Shown here: positions 17,247-26,706 of the stretch, in pieces | Layout of the letters: each line of letters starts with the position of its first letter | How positions within the stretch are numbered: position 1 is the first letter of the stretch | NCBI GenBank assembly: GCA_963715045.1 | Contig: CAVQRC010000014.1 | Coordinates: forward strand, 310,001-374,000 | DNA length: 64,000 bases | Direction of reading: 5' to 3' | From: CAVQRC01 sp963715045 | GTDB taxonomy: Bacteria; Planctomycetota; Planctomycetia; Pirellulales; Lacipirellulaceae | The notes under the pieces: model-generated | Seen by the model: only the letters and a program-made list of their open reading frames with translations | The model's database searches: none | What the model was told of the DNA's origin: nothing | Program-made: the position numbers and the translations under genes

Positions 17247-19655
17247 TCACAGCACCCCGTGTTGGCTGGCCGCGGCGGCCTGCTGATGAACTTGCTCCAG
17301 AACCTTCTCGGTGCTCGTCGGATCGACTTCCCGGCACGCTTCAGTAAGCCGCGCCGAAAGCTGTTCCCAGTCGCCGCGCCAGGCGGCCGGATCGCTGCCC
17401 GCCGGCACCAGCTCGACGATCTCACCGATCAGCAAGATCATCCGTAACACGTGACGGAAGATGATGCCTTCCTGTTTTTGCAGAGACCTGGCCGTTACGT
17501 ATTGATTGAAGTAACCCCCGAACTCCATCAGGGCACCGACCGCCCAGGCTGGCGTGACGCGGATGTCGTGTACCCGCGGATATTCGTATTCGAACAGCAG
17601 CTTCAGCTTTTCGGCCAGGGTGAGCACGAACGGCCGATCGGGATCATAGCGGCGATCGTCCTCTTCGTTCTGATTGGCAACAAGTTGTTCGGCCGTTGCC
17701 AGGCCATGGCGGAGCAGGGCCGGGTCGAGACGTTCGGCGGCCAGTCTTCCCGGAGGGAGTTCGTCCTGGGGCGGGACGCGGATCACGCGGCCCAGCGAAC
17801 GTGGGAGTTCCAGCACGCTTTCCAAGGCCTGAATGCGCTCTGCTTCATCCGCGATGCCGAGATGCTCGATGAGGAACACGCCGTAGAGAGGATTGATGCT
17901 GCGGATCTGTGTGAGCTTGACCAACTCATCGGTCGGATAGGCGAACTCGGCAACGAGTCGCGGCGGAGCCCCCGGCGAAGTTCCTTCTGATTTCGCCCCT
18001 TTTGCGTTGCTCGAGGCGGTTCCCGACGGGGAGCGTCCGAAAGTGAGGTCGGCGATGGTCAGTGTGGGTGGCTTTTTCTGTCCCCCTGCGGCGTCACCGA
18101 CCGGCACGGAATCGCCTTGCTCCTCAGCGGATGGCGGTTCCGGCTCCAGACGCACGTAGCCGGCCTTCCACAACGTGAGCAGCATCTGGTCGAGTTCTCG
18201 CTGGCCGGCCTCGATCCGGGGTGGGGGCATCAGCCGTTTGCCTACGAGATGCCGAATGCGATCGATCTGCGGACTGGCCTCGAGCATGTAGGCGAGCAGC
18301 CGCCACGGAAGCGAGCCACGGCTTTCCAGATCAGCCGGCTTGGCCTGGCAGAGTTTCTCAAACTGAGCCTCGGTCCAAGTCTGCTGACCGGCCCGCCGCT
18401 TTGGCATCTTCTTTTTGAGCCGCTTCTTGGCCTTGATCAGATTCGGATCTTTGGCGTTGTCGGGAATCTGATCGTACTGGACCTTCCAGCGGGCGAGCCG
18501 CACGTCGTCTTCATGGGCAAGAACATACACGTGACCCTCGGTGTCGAACTGGGGTCGCCCGGCCCGCCCAAAGATCTGGTGCGCCGAACTTGGTTCGACC
18601 AGTCGTTTTTTGTCGGGAGGACCCTTCAGCAGGTTGGGCACCACGACGCTGCGGGCGGGCAGATTGATACCGGCCGACAGCGTTTCGGTGCAGACGGCGA
18701 TCGAGAGCAGCTTTTTCTGAAACAGGTCTTCCACGATGCGCCGATAAATGGGCAACACACCGGCGTGATGCACGCCAACTCCGCGGGTAAGAATCTGTTT
18801 GAGCTTGGGCCCGGCGCCGTGCGACCAGTCGTAATTCTTGAGTTCGGCAATCAGGGCGTCGCGTCCCTGAGGAGGGAGGATCTTGCGGCCTTTGAGTTGC
18901 TCGGCGACCGACCAGCACTCTTCACGATTGAAGCAGAATATGAGCGCAGGCGTGCGGCGATGGGCCTCATCTCCGGCGGCCATCTCCTCGATGTGTTCGT
19001 TGAGTAACTCGTCCTCCACCCAGTGAAACGAGAGCGGCACTTTGCGTTCTTCGCTCTGGACGAGTTGCAATCGGCGATGGTGAGCGTTCTGGAGCCATTG
19101 CGAGAATTCGAACGCGTTGCCGACCGTCGCCGAGATCAGCAACGTGCGGATGTGAGCCGGCAGCAGGCCCAGCGTGAGTTCCCAGACCACACCCCGTTCG
19201 CGATCGTTGAATGAGTGGAACTCGTCCATCACGACGGCCGACACCAGTTCGAAGTCGAATGCCTCGGGGTGCAGCAGACGATTAAGGAGGATCTCGGCCA
19301 CGACGACGAGAATCGGAGCCTCGGGATTGACACGGCGATTGCCGGTCACCAGGCCGATGTCGTCGCGGCGAAACCCCCACGATTCGGCCCGCTCCTGCAG
19401 TTCGGCGAACTTCTGCTCGGTGAGGGCGATCAGCGGTGTGGTGTAATACGCCTGCCGCCGGGTATGCAGCGCTTCGAACAGGGCCGCCTCGGCGATCAGC
19501 GTTTTTCCGGTGCCGGTCGGCGCGCACACCATCACCCCCTGTTCCGCTGCGAACCACGCGAACAAAGCTTCTTCCTGGACCGGGTACGGTTCGTACGGAA
19601 GCTGTTCGAAGTATCGCTCGGCGAGGTCGTCGCGCGAGGGCGTGGGGAGAGTCAT
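17247..19655 (-). CDS. Ski2-like DEAD/DEAH-box RNA helicase
   Basis: This 802-residue superfamily 2 helicase has Q-like YPVQEEALFAWF, Walker A APTGTGKT (45-52), TTPLIALTEQK, motif II DEFH (144-147), motif III SAT (175-177) and motif VI QIFGRAGRPQFD (about 366-377). A HHAGVLPIYRR segment and SAGINLPAR-type motif V are typical of the Ski2/Mtr4/Brr2-like group. A basic stretch (KAKKRLKKKMPKRR) follows the helicase core. The C-terminal half, with alternating helices and LIEHLGIADEAERIQALESVLELPRSLGR-type sequence, resembles the accessory region of bacterial Ski2-like proteins. It lies 12 nt downstream of the aldolase-like gene on the same strand. It probably functions in RNA turnover or ribosome maintenance, by family inference only. 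Confidence 0.85.
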   Translation of the reverse strand: MTLPTPSRDDLAERYFEQLPYEPYPVQEEALFAWFAAEQGVMVCAPTGTGKTLIAEAALFEALHTRRQAYYTTPLIALTEQKFAELQERAESWGFRRDDIGLVTGNRRVNPEAPILVVVAEILLNRLLHPEAFDFELVSAVVMDEFHSFNDRERGVVWELTLGLLPAHIRTLLISATVGNAFEFSQWLQNAHHRRLQLVQSEERKVPLSFHWVEDELLNEHIEEMAAGDEAHRRTPALIFCFNREECWSVAEQLKGRKILPPQGRDALIAELKNYDWSHGAGPKLKQILTRGVGVHHAGVLPIYRRIVEDLFQKKLLSIAVCTETLSAGINLPARSVVVPNLLKGPPDKKRLVEPSSAHQIFGRAGRPQFDTEGHVYVLAHEDDVRLARWKVQYDQIPDNAKDPNLIKAKKRLKKKMPKRRAGQQTWTEAQFEKLCQAKPADLESRGSLPWRLLAYMLEASPQIDRIRHLVGKRLMPPPRIEAGQRELDQMLLTLWKAGYVRLEPEPPSAEEQGDSVPVGDAAGGQKKPPTLTIADLTFGRSPSGTASSNAKGAKSEGTSPGAPPRLVAEFAYPTDELVKLTQIRSINPLYGVFLIEHLGIADEAERIQALESVLELPRSLGRVIRVPPQDELPPGRLAAERLDPALLRHGLATAEQLVANQNEEDDRRYDPDRPFVLTLAEKLKLLFEYEYPRVHDIRVTPAWAVGALMEFGGYFNQYVTARSLQKQEGIIFRHVLRMILLIGEIVELVPAGSDPAAWRGDWEQLSARLTEACREVDPTSTEKVLEQVHQQAAAASQHGVL

Positions 19656-19667
19656 GTCGTCCGCTGG

Positions 19668-20654
19668 TCAGATGTCGGACACGCAGGCGTTGTAGAATTT
19701 CGTGTACGCGTCGGGTTCCTCGGCACGGGCACGGATTGCCGTTCGCGGATGCTGGTTGAGCATTCCCGTGATCGCGTACGGCACAGAGAAGCCCCAGTCA
19801 TATTGCTTCTCAAGTGGGACGAACTGCTCCTCCAGCAGCTTCAGAATTGGCCGCAGGTGGAACTTGGGATTCCGCAGGAATCCGATCAGCAGTTCCATGG
19901 GGCAATTGCCTGCCCCGCGGCCGAGGCCGGCCATTGTGGCATCCACGCGGTTGGCTCCCTGGGCGATCGCTTCGATCGTATTCGCGAACGCGAGTTGGGC
20001 ATTGTTGTGAGTGTGAATGCCGACTTCTTTGCCGACCGGTTCCGCAATCGCCCGGTACTTTCGGACGAGATTGCGAATCTGCTCGTGATACAACGCGCCA
20101 TAACTGTCGACGACCACGATCGTGTCGACAGGCGATTCGGCAAGCTCTTCCAGTGCCTGGTCGATCTCGGCATCGGCAACCGTCGAGATCGCCATGATAT
20201 TGCACGTCGTTTCGTAACCCTTGTCGTGAGCATCCTTGATCATCTCGATCGCGGACGAGATCTGATGGACGTACGTCGCCACGCGGATGCAGTCCAGCGG
20301 GCTGTGCTCGACAGGCAGGATCTGCGTGTCGTAGTCCGACTTGTCGACGTCGGCCATGGCCGTCAGCTTTAGATCGGAGTCGTTCTCGCCCACGATGCGG
20401 CGAATATCATCCTCGTCACAGAACTTCCAGGCCCCGTACTCGTCGCGAGCGAAGATCTTGTCCGAATTCTTGTAGCCGATCTCCATGTAGTCGATTCCGG
20501 CTGCAACGCACGTTTCGTACACTCCGCGTACGATCACGTCATCGAACTGGTGGTCGCAAACCAGTCCGCCGTCGCGGATTGTGCAATCGAGAACCTTGAT
20601 TTCCGGACGAAACGTAATCCAGGGAGCCGGATCCACGTGTTGGTTTTCAGACAT
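19668..20654 (-). CDS. HMGL-like aldolase (DRE-TIM metallolyase family)
   Basis: This 328-residue protein belongs to the HMG-CoA lyase / 4-hydroxy-2-oxovalerate aldolase superfamily. The metal-binding signature is VLDCTIRDGGLVCDHQF (Asp and Arg of the DRE motif). Further active-site elements are YMEIGYKNS, VVVDSYGALY, the metal-ligand HTHNN and GLGRGAGNCP. The C-terminal region resembles aldolase catalytic-domain proteins of planctomycetes rather than leuA or citramalate synthase, because no regulatory domain is present. The ATG at 20654 gives the complete domain. It is the first gene of a two-gene unit with the helicase. Substrate is unknown. Confidence 0.82.
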   Translation of the reverse strand: MSENQHVDPAPWITFRPEIKVLDCTIRDGGLVCDHQFDDVIVRGVYETCVAAGIDYMEIGYKNSDKIFARDEYGAWKFCDEDDIRRIVGENDSDLKLTAMADVDKSDYDTQILPVEHSPLDCIRVATYVHQISSAIEMIKDAHDKGYETTCNIMAISTVADAEIDQALEELAESPVDTIVVVDSYGALYHEQIRNLVRKYRAIAEPVGKEVGIHTHNNAQLAFANTIEAIAQGANRVDATMAGLGRGAGNCPMELLIGFLRNPKFHLRPILKLLEEQFVPLEKQYDWGFSVPYAITGMLNQHPRTAIRARAEEPDAYTKFYNACVSDI

Positions 20655-21094
20655 GATCGCTGCCGTCTCGCAGGGTCGATGGGAAGATCGAAGCAGGTCG
20701 TCGCTGCGACGCGCTCGGTGGTGATGCAGTGAGCCGGATCCGATTGGATCCTCGCCTCGGCTGGAAAAAACTGGGGGAGTCGCAATTATGCCACGGAGAC
20801 AGGCGAATCGCCATGACGCCAGCCCCCGTTCAACGGCGGGGATTCCCCGGCGGTTCGAGTCTTAACGGTCGAGCGGGATGCGGCGGGTCCCAACCGATCG
20901 GTCCGGGGGGATTATCCACGTGTTGCGCTCCTGACAACAAATGGCCACCCGGGCAGAATGAACCGACCCCAGCCGCCGAATCAGCTCTTGGAGCCGATCC
21001 CAAAACAGACTTCAGCTTCCGCATGCCCCGGCCGCGGGACGCGTTCACAACGGTTTTGGGATACGTTCTCCGTCACACCGACCCCTCGATTGCC
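20655..21094. other. Divergent intergenic region with hairpin repeat H copy 2
   Basis: This 440-bp gap separates the minus-strand aldolase operon from the plus-strand flavoprotein. Apart from the repeat at 20991-21065 no feature is recognised. Confidence 0.5.
20991..21065 (-). repeat. Dispersed hairpin repeat H, copy 2
   Basis: Its terminal inverted repeats are perfect: ATCCCAAAAC at 20997-21006 and GTTTTGGGAT at 21053-21062. On the minus strand the core GTGAACGCGTCCCGCGGCCG matches the other copies. It ends about 30 nt before the start codon of the flavoprotein gene, so it could affect its leader. Confidence 0.7.
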
Positions 21095-22189
21095 ATGTAC
21101 GAAACTCAAGTCATTGTTGTGGGTGCAGGTCCCATCGGATTGGAACTGGCGGTTGCCCTCCAAGACGCCCGTATCGATTATCTCCAATTCGAGGCCCGGC
21201 AGTTCGGGCACACCATGTCGTGGTATCCGCGGCAGGCTCGTTTCTTCAGTTCCCCCGACCGCATTGCGATCTGCGGTGTGCCGCTGATCACGGCCGACCA
21301 GAGCAAGGCAACTCGGGAAGAATACCTGGCGTATCTGGCTGGTGTCGCGCAGCAGTTCGACTTGAACATCAACACTTATGAGCGGGTAGATGCGATCAAG
21401 GTGGAAGTTCCCGACACTCCGCGACGATTTGTGGTCAGGACGAATCGCGGCGACGGACCGCAGGCTTATGCCGCCGACCAGGTCGTCATGGCCATTGGGG
21501 ACATGCACCGGCCGCGACGCCTCGTGCGCTCCGACGGCGGAGAAATTCCCGGTGCCGATGCGGATCACGTCTCGCACTACTTCGTTGAGCCGCACCCGTA
21601 CGTGGGCCGCGAACTGCTGATCGTCGGTGGTCAAAACTCGGCCGTCGAAGCAGCCATTCGCTGCCACCGGGCCGGAGCCCGCGTTTCGATCAGCTACCGC
21701 AGGCGTGCCCTGCCCGAGCGAATCAAGTACTGGCTCAAACCAGAGATCGACTGGCTCATCGAGAAGGGCAAGGTGCGGTTCTATCCCAATACACTCCCCA
21801 GCGAAATTGGACCGACCCATGTCCAGTTGACAGCAACCGCCGATGATGGCCAGCCCTGCGGCGACGGTCGACCGCAACAGCGGGTCCGCGCCGACCACGT
21901 CCTGGCCCTGATTGGCTACGAGATGGACGGTTCGCTGTTGGCCGACGCCGGCGTGGAGCTGATCGGTGACTCGCGGACGCCGCAGTTCGATTCGGAGACC
22001 ATGCAGACGAATGTCCCCGGTCTGTTTGTAGCCGGTACCGCTGCGGCCGGTACCCAATTGCGTTACAAGTTGTTCATCGAGAACTGCCACACTCACGTCG
22101 AGCGTATTTTGCGTGCGTTGGGGGCCGCGAAACCGGTCCACCTCAATCCGATCGGTGGGGATGAACTGCGGCAGCGGAGCGAGGAGTGA
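21095..22189 (+). CDS. YpdA-like FAD/NAD(P)-binding oxidoreductase
   Basis: This 364-residue flavoprotein has an N-terminal FAD dinucleotide-binding motif VVGAGPIGLELAVAL, then FFSSPDRIAICGVPLI. A second nucleotide-binding motif (IVGGQNSAVEAAIRCHRAGA) is for NAD(P)H, and GLFVAGTAAAGTQ near the end contacts FAD. The layout and the absence of a CxxC redox pair resemble YpdA, the putative bacillithiol-disulfide reductase family. ATG at 21095 begins directly before the FAD motif. The gene is monocistronic and convergent with tsaB. Whether bacillithiol exists in this organism cannot be judged here, so the disulfide substrate is uncertain. Confidence 0.8.
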   Translation: MYETQVIVVGAGPIGLELAVALQDARIDYLQFEARQFGHTMSWYPRQARFFSSPDRIAICGVPLITADQSKATREEYLAYLAGVAQQFDLNINTYERVDAIKVEVPDTPRRFVVRTNRGDGPQAYAADQVVMAIGDMHRPRRLVRSDGGEIPGADADHVSHYFVEPHPYVGRELLIVGGQNSAVEAAIRCHRAGARVSISYRRRALPERIKYWLKPEIDWLIEKGKVRFYPNTLPSEIGPTHVQLTATADDGQPCGDGRPQQRVRADHVLALIGYEMDGSLLADAGVELIGDSRTPQFDSETMQTNVPGLFVAGTAAAGTQLRYKLFIENCHTHVERILRALGAAKPVHLNPIGGDELRQRSEE

Positions 22190-22217
22190 GCCCCGCGTCT
22201 CGGTTCGACAGGCGTCC

Positions 22218-22925
22218 TCAAGGATCGCTGTCCCGCTTCTCTTCGGCCGCGCTCTTGCGGTGGTAGTCGGGGACCAGGGAAAACGGATCGCTCACCTGGC
22301 CGGCCAGAAATCGCTCCCAGCCGAGTTGGCCCGCGGCTCCGGCCAGTGAACACCAGGTCTTTTCGTCCACACATTGCGCGCTCGGGAGCCGGTCGGCCAC
22401 GCGGCGAAGCCCCGGGCCGGTCACGCGGTCTCGTTCGGCGACGGTTTCAAGCCAGACCTCGGCCGGTCGCCGCTCGAGTTGCCCGCTGGCACGCGGACGT
22501 CGCTTCGCGTCACGGCCGAACGACTGCACGAACAACTCGCCGCGAAACGCGTCAATAATGGTCCATAATTTCGCCGCCTCAGGGATCGCCGCGGCGGCCG
22601 CGGCTGCCAGGGCCTCGGTGGTCGGCACGCCGACGAGCTGGATGCCCTTCGAGTAGGCCAGCGTCTTGGCGGCCGTCACGCCGATCCGCAGGCCCGTAAA
22701 AGAGCCCGGCCCGGTGACCACCGTCACGAGATGGACGTCGCTGAGCGACCACGAGGCCTCGGCCAGCAACTCTTCCAGGGCCGGGATCAACTCGGCTGCT
22801 GTCGACGCATCGGCGGCAAGCTGCCGGTGGCACTCCACGGTCGCCTCGGCCTGGAGACCGCACAGCAGGGCCAGCGCGCCTCGGCGATCCGACGTATCGA
22901 TGGCGATGATCCGAGTTGTTTTCAC
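22218..22925 (-). CDS. tsaB: tRNA threonylcarbamoyladenosine biosynthesis protein TsaB
   Basis: This 235-residue protein is the TsaB partner of TsaD in forming N6-threonylcarbamoyladenosine at position 37 of ANN-decoding tRNAs. It starts TRIIAIDTSDRRGALALL, an ASKHA-fold phosphate-1 motif. The TsaB hallmark VVTGPGSFTGLRIGVTAAKTLA follows, then VGVPTTEALAAAA. The C-terminal half is divergent, as usual in this family. No tsaD, tsaE or rimI gene is adjacent. The ATG at 22925 fits homologue starts. Confidence 0.88.
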   Translation of the reverse strand: MKTTRIIAIDTSDRRGALALLCGLQAEATVECHRQLAADASTAAELIPALEELLAEASWSLSDVHLVTVVTGPGSFTGLRIGVTAAKTLAYSKGIQLVGVPTTEALAAAAAAAIPEAAKLWTIIDAFRGELFVQSFGRDAKRRPRASGQLERRPAEVWLETVAERDRVTGPGLRRVADRLPSAQCVDEKTWCSLAGAAGQLGWERFLAGQVSDPFSLVPDYHRKSAAEEKRDSDP

Positions 22926-23087
22926 CGCGAAGTCTCCGCATGGGGTGGACGGGCCTGCTTCGCGGTGGCGGCTCCACGGGCAGGAAACGGCCGGGAATTG
23001 TCGGTATCCCGTTGGGGTGTCATGGTTTATCTTGACCGATGTGTTTTCGAGTCATTAGACTGGCGACCCATGAGGCCGCGGCGCGGC

Positions 23088-23106
23088 GTTTTTTTTTGGG
23101 GGGGGG
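23088..23106 (+). repeat. Homopolymer tract T9G10
   Basis: Nine T followed by ten G lie in the gap between tsaB and the phosphoesterase gene. The tract is a natural site of slippage or base-calling error. Confidence 0.85.
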
Positions 23107-23184
23107 AGCTTTGACGCGTCAGGTCGTCACCCATCATCCATCCTCTCAAGTGGCTGTTCCCCGCGTTCAGATCCCAAAGTTTTC

Positions 23185-23955
23185 TTGCGTGTGGGTGCTG
23201 TTTTGAGACGGGCGATCATTAGCGACATTCACGGCAATCTCGAAGCGCTCGAAGCGGTTCTGAGCGATATCGATTCTCAAAACGTCGACGCCATTTTCTG
23301 TCTCGGCGACATTATCGGTTACGGCCCCAATCCCTGCGAGTGCCTCGACCGCGTGATCGACCGCTGCCAGGTCTGCCTGCTGGGCAACCATGACCAGGGG
23401 GCCCTGTTCGATCCCGAGGGCTTCAACACGGGGGCCGAGCGTGCGATCTTCTGGACCCGCGATCAGCTGGAATCCTCGCGGGGCACCGAGGCCCAGGTCG
23501 CCCGCCGGTGGGACTTTCTCGGCGAGCTCCCCCGGGTTCATCGTGACGATCCCTGGCTGTTCGTGCACGGGTCGCCTCGCAGCCCGATCAACGAGTACGT
23601 CTTTCCCGAAGATATCTACAACCAGAAGAAAATGGAGAAGTTGTTCAGCTTGATCCCGCAAGGCTGCTTCCAAGGGCACACGCACGTGCCAGGGGTCTTC
23701 ACCGAGGGACTGAATTTCCTCTCCCCGGAGGATTGCAACTACCAATTCGACGCCGCGAAAGACCGCTTCATGGTCAACGTGGGCTCTGTGGGGCAGCCTC
23801 GAGATGGAGACAATCGCTCTTGCTACGTCATTCTTGACGATGGCACCATCCAGTTTCGGCGGGTGAGCTACGACTTCAACACCACGGCGCAAAAGATCTA
23901 CGATACGCCCGACCTGGACGATTTTCTCGGTGACCGACTCCGCGAAGGTCGTTGA
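23185..23955 (+). CDS. YfcE-type metallophosphoesterase
   Basis: This calcineurin-like phosphoesterase has about 250 residues. The metal-binding motifs appear in order: SDIHGNLEAL, CLGDIIGYGPNP, LLGNHDQ, FVHGSPR and QGHTHVPG (GHTH). This spacing is that of the YfcE/MJ0936-like group, which hydrolyse phosphodiesters. No ATG is available; TTG 23185, GTG 23191 and TTG 23203 are all in frame, and homology (RRAIISDIHGN at the N-terminus) favours the latest. No clear Shine-Dalgarno decides between them. It appears to be a cytoplasmic housekeeping enzyme of unknown substrate. Confidence 0.83.
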   Translation: MRVGAVLRRAIISDIHGNLEALEAVLSDIDSQNVDAIFCLGDIIGYGPNPCECLDRVIDRCQVCLLGNHDQGALFDPEGFNTGAERAIFWTRDQLESSRGTEAQVARRWDFLGELPRVHRDDPWLFVHGSPRSPINEYVFPEDIYNQKKMEKLFSLIPQGCFQGHTHVPGVFTEGLNFLSPEDCNYQFDAAKDRFMVNVGSVGQPRDGDNRSCYVILDDGTIQFRRVSYDFNTTAQKIYDTPDLDDFLGDRLREGR

Positions 23956-24034
23956 TCAAACAGGGAGGAATGATCAAACGGGGCGCTGATCGAACGGGGC
24001 CGCTGATCGAACGGGGCCGCTGATCAAAGTGGCC
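23951..24034 (+). repeat. 16-18-bp degenerate tandem repeat, five units
   Basis: Units resemble GCTGATCGAACGGGGCC; two adjacent copies (23985-24018) are perfect and the flanking ones differ by a few bases. The array overlaps the phosphoesterase stop and precedes yidC by about 225 bp. Confidence 0.75.
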
Positions 24035-24260
24035 GAATTTGGCCCGCACGACGGGTTTCTGCTGCCGACAATCCCATCGGCGACGATCACTTGGCATTGC
24101 AAGATCGCGGTACGCGGGCAGAATACACAGGAGTGTTCTACCTCTCCGTTCGCGGTCGACTTCCCGCGGGAGGGACCCAAGCCTGTGCTTTCCCGTTCGC
24201 GGCGCGAGTGGCCCCGCGGTCTATCCGAGCCCATCCTGCTCCCCAAAGGGCCCTTTCGCA

Positions 24261-26637
24261 GTGGAAAAACGGTTCATTGCCTGGCTCGCCCTCTCGGCGG
24301 TCATCGTCGTGCTGTACTCGAGCCTGTTCGCTCCGCGACCGGTGCCGCCGGTCGTAGCGGATCCTCAGGCTGCGGACCAACCAGGCGAACCGGACGCTCC
24401 GCCGCCCGCAGAGGCGGATGCCGGTGCGCCCGATCCGAATCAGGCCGCCCGGGATACCGACGACGAGCCCGACGGTATTCCCGGCCAGCCGGACCCCGAA
24501 TTGGCGGGGGCCGAGGAAATCGCCGACGAGATCGACGTTCCCCGACAGCTCGTGGCCATCGGATCGCTGGAACCCTTCGGCCCCTATCGCTTCGCCGCGA
24601 CCCTCAGCAACGAGGGGGCCGGTGTCGTCCGGGTCGAGATGTCCAGTCCGCGATTCAGTGATCTGCACGATCGCCGCGGGTATCTCGGTCACCTTGGATG
24701 GACTCCCGCACCTGCGGGGGGATTCACGATCGAGGTCGTGCCCCGCGGCACGCCGGCATTTCAGGCCGGTTTCGAGCCGGGCGACGTCGTCACCCAGATC
24801 GGAGAACAACCAGTCAACTCGCGGGAAGAACTCGACGGTGCGTTTGCCGATACCGAGCCCGGCGACCGGATCATGGTGCATGTCCGCCGCGACGGAGTTA
24901 CGCGACCGCCGGTCGAAGTGGTCCTCAGAAGGCGGCCCCTGGAGGTCATCCGACCAGAACGCGAGAACGATGCACTTCGCAACTTCGAGGTCGACGACCC
25001 AACCGCCTCGCCGCAATCGCTGCTCTTGACGCTGGCCCAGGTCGGTGATCTCGAGCTCCAACCGGAGGAACTCGAACTCGCTGGCGTTGCGCTCCGCATG
25101 GGCCGCTGGGAAGTCGTCGAGGCCACCATCAACACGGCCGTCTTCCGCAAGCGAGTCGGCAAGTTCGGGCTCGAATTCACTAAGAGTTACCGTATCGCCG
25201 AGGTGCCGACGGACGAACGGGACAATCCGAACTACCCAGCCTATCACCTCGAACTCGAAGTGGGTGTCAAGAACCTGGCCCAGAAGTCGACGAAGTTCGC
25301 CTATGTTCTCGAGGGCCCGAATGGCCTGCCGATCGAAGGCTGGTGGTATGCGAATCGAATCAGCCGGTCGTGGGGAGGAGGGATCCGCGACGCACTCGTG
25401 CGCTACAACGAACAGCCGGTCGAGGCATTCGCCGCCAAGGCGATCGGCGAAGACGAAGTCGGAACCCTCTCGACCGCACCGCTGATCTACGCCGGGATCG
25501 ACAGTCAATACTTCGCGTCCGTTGCCATTCCCCGCAAGCAGGCGCTGTCGGATATCTGGATCAAACGCGTCGAGGTCGTGCACGTGGGGCCCCCGCCCGG
25601 GCCCCGCGATGATTTGATGCTCACCAACTCCTCGTTTCGCCTGGTCCACCAACCGGTGGATCTCGCTCCCGGTAACGAACTTCGCGAGTCCTACACGTTG
25701 TTCTGTGGCCCCAAGCGGCCCGACCTGCTCAGCGAATACAAAATCGGCTCCGAAGGTCAGTACAGCCTCAGCGACTTCGAGTATTACGGTTGGAACATCT
25801 GGGCCGTCTTCGCCAAGACGATGACCGGCATTCTGCACGTCTTCTATTCCTGGATCGGAAACTACGGCATCGCCATCGTGATGCTGACGATTCTCGTCCG
25901 CGGCTGCATCTTCCCCCTGAGTCTCAAGCAGACTAAAAGCATGGCCAAGATGCAGGAGCTCAAGCCCGAACTGGAAAAGATCAAGGAGAAGTATAAGAAC
26001 GACCTCGAGAAACAGGCCCGCGCTCAGCGGGAGTTGTGGAGCAAGCATGGCGTCAACCCGATGGGCGGATGCCTGCTCATGTTCGTCCAGTTGCCGATCT
26101 TCATCGGTCTCTACCGGGCCCTCATGATCGATATCGAATTGAGGCAGGCCCCCCTCTTCAGCGAGAGCATCCGCTGGTGTTCCAACCTGGCGGCTCCCGA
26201 CATGCTCTTTGACTGGGCTAGATATCTTGCCGAGCTTCCTCGTCGAAGGCCGGGGGATTTTCGTCCTCGGACCCTACTTCAACCTGCTGCCGTTATTCAC
26301 GGTCGCACTGTTTCTGGTGCAGCAGAAGATGTTCATGCCGGAACCCACCGACGAACAGACCGCGCTCACCCAGAAGATGATGAAGTTCATGACGATCTTC
26401 ATCGGCCTGCTGTTCTATAAAGTCGCGGCCGGACTCTGCATGTACTTCATCGCATCGAGCATGTGGGGCATTGCCGAGCGAAAACTGCTCAACCGATCGA
26501 AGGAACGGGAGAAGCAGGCGGAAGCATCAGCAAGTGCGAGCGAAGGTCGGACGTCGGCCGAGCGACGCACCCGTTCTTCCTCGAGCAATGGCCAATCGGG
26601 CGGCGACAAGCGGGCTCGCTCGCGACGTAAGCGATAG
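24261..26637 (+). CDS. yidC: Membrane protein insertase YidC with PDZ insertion (frameshifted)
   Basis: YidC inserts and folds inner-membrane proteins. The GTG at 24261 begins (M)EKRFIAWLALSAVIVVLY, the first membrane helix. After an acidic Pro-rich linker the periplasmic part carries an apparent PDZ domain (about residues 143-235: GWTPAPAGGFTIEVVPRG, FQAGFEPGDVVTQIGEQPV) before the usual beta-supersandwich. The conserved membrane core begins GNYGIAIVMLTILVRGCIFPLSLKQ, containing the essential groove Arg, with the coiled cytoplasmic loop KMQELKPELEKIKEKY. Near 26215 the frame changes by one extra base, between LFDW and LDILPSFLVEG, and the rest (LFTVALFLVQQKMFMPEP, FIGLLFYKVAAGLCMYF, basic tail) continues to 26637. 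YidC is essential, so an assembly indel is the simplest explanation. mnmE follows, the classical order. Confidence 0.9.
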
Positions 26638-26706
26638 GCTGGCCGCGAGTGGATTAACTTGCCGAGTGGTCGCCCGCAGGTGACCGCCCCCCGGTTGGTC
26701 CCACCT

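Noticed and set aside
23088..23106. T9G10 tract as a phase-variation switch
   Set aside because: It is intergenic, over 75 bp from the nearest start codon, with no evidence that it changes a reading frame.
26200..26230. Programmed ribosomal frameshift in yidC
   Set aside because: There is no slippery heptamer and no reason to regulate YidC this way; many other genes in the window show the same one-base shift, so an indel or error is more likely.
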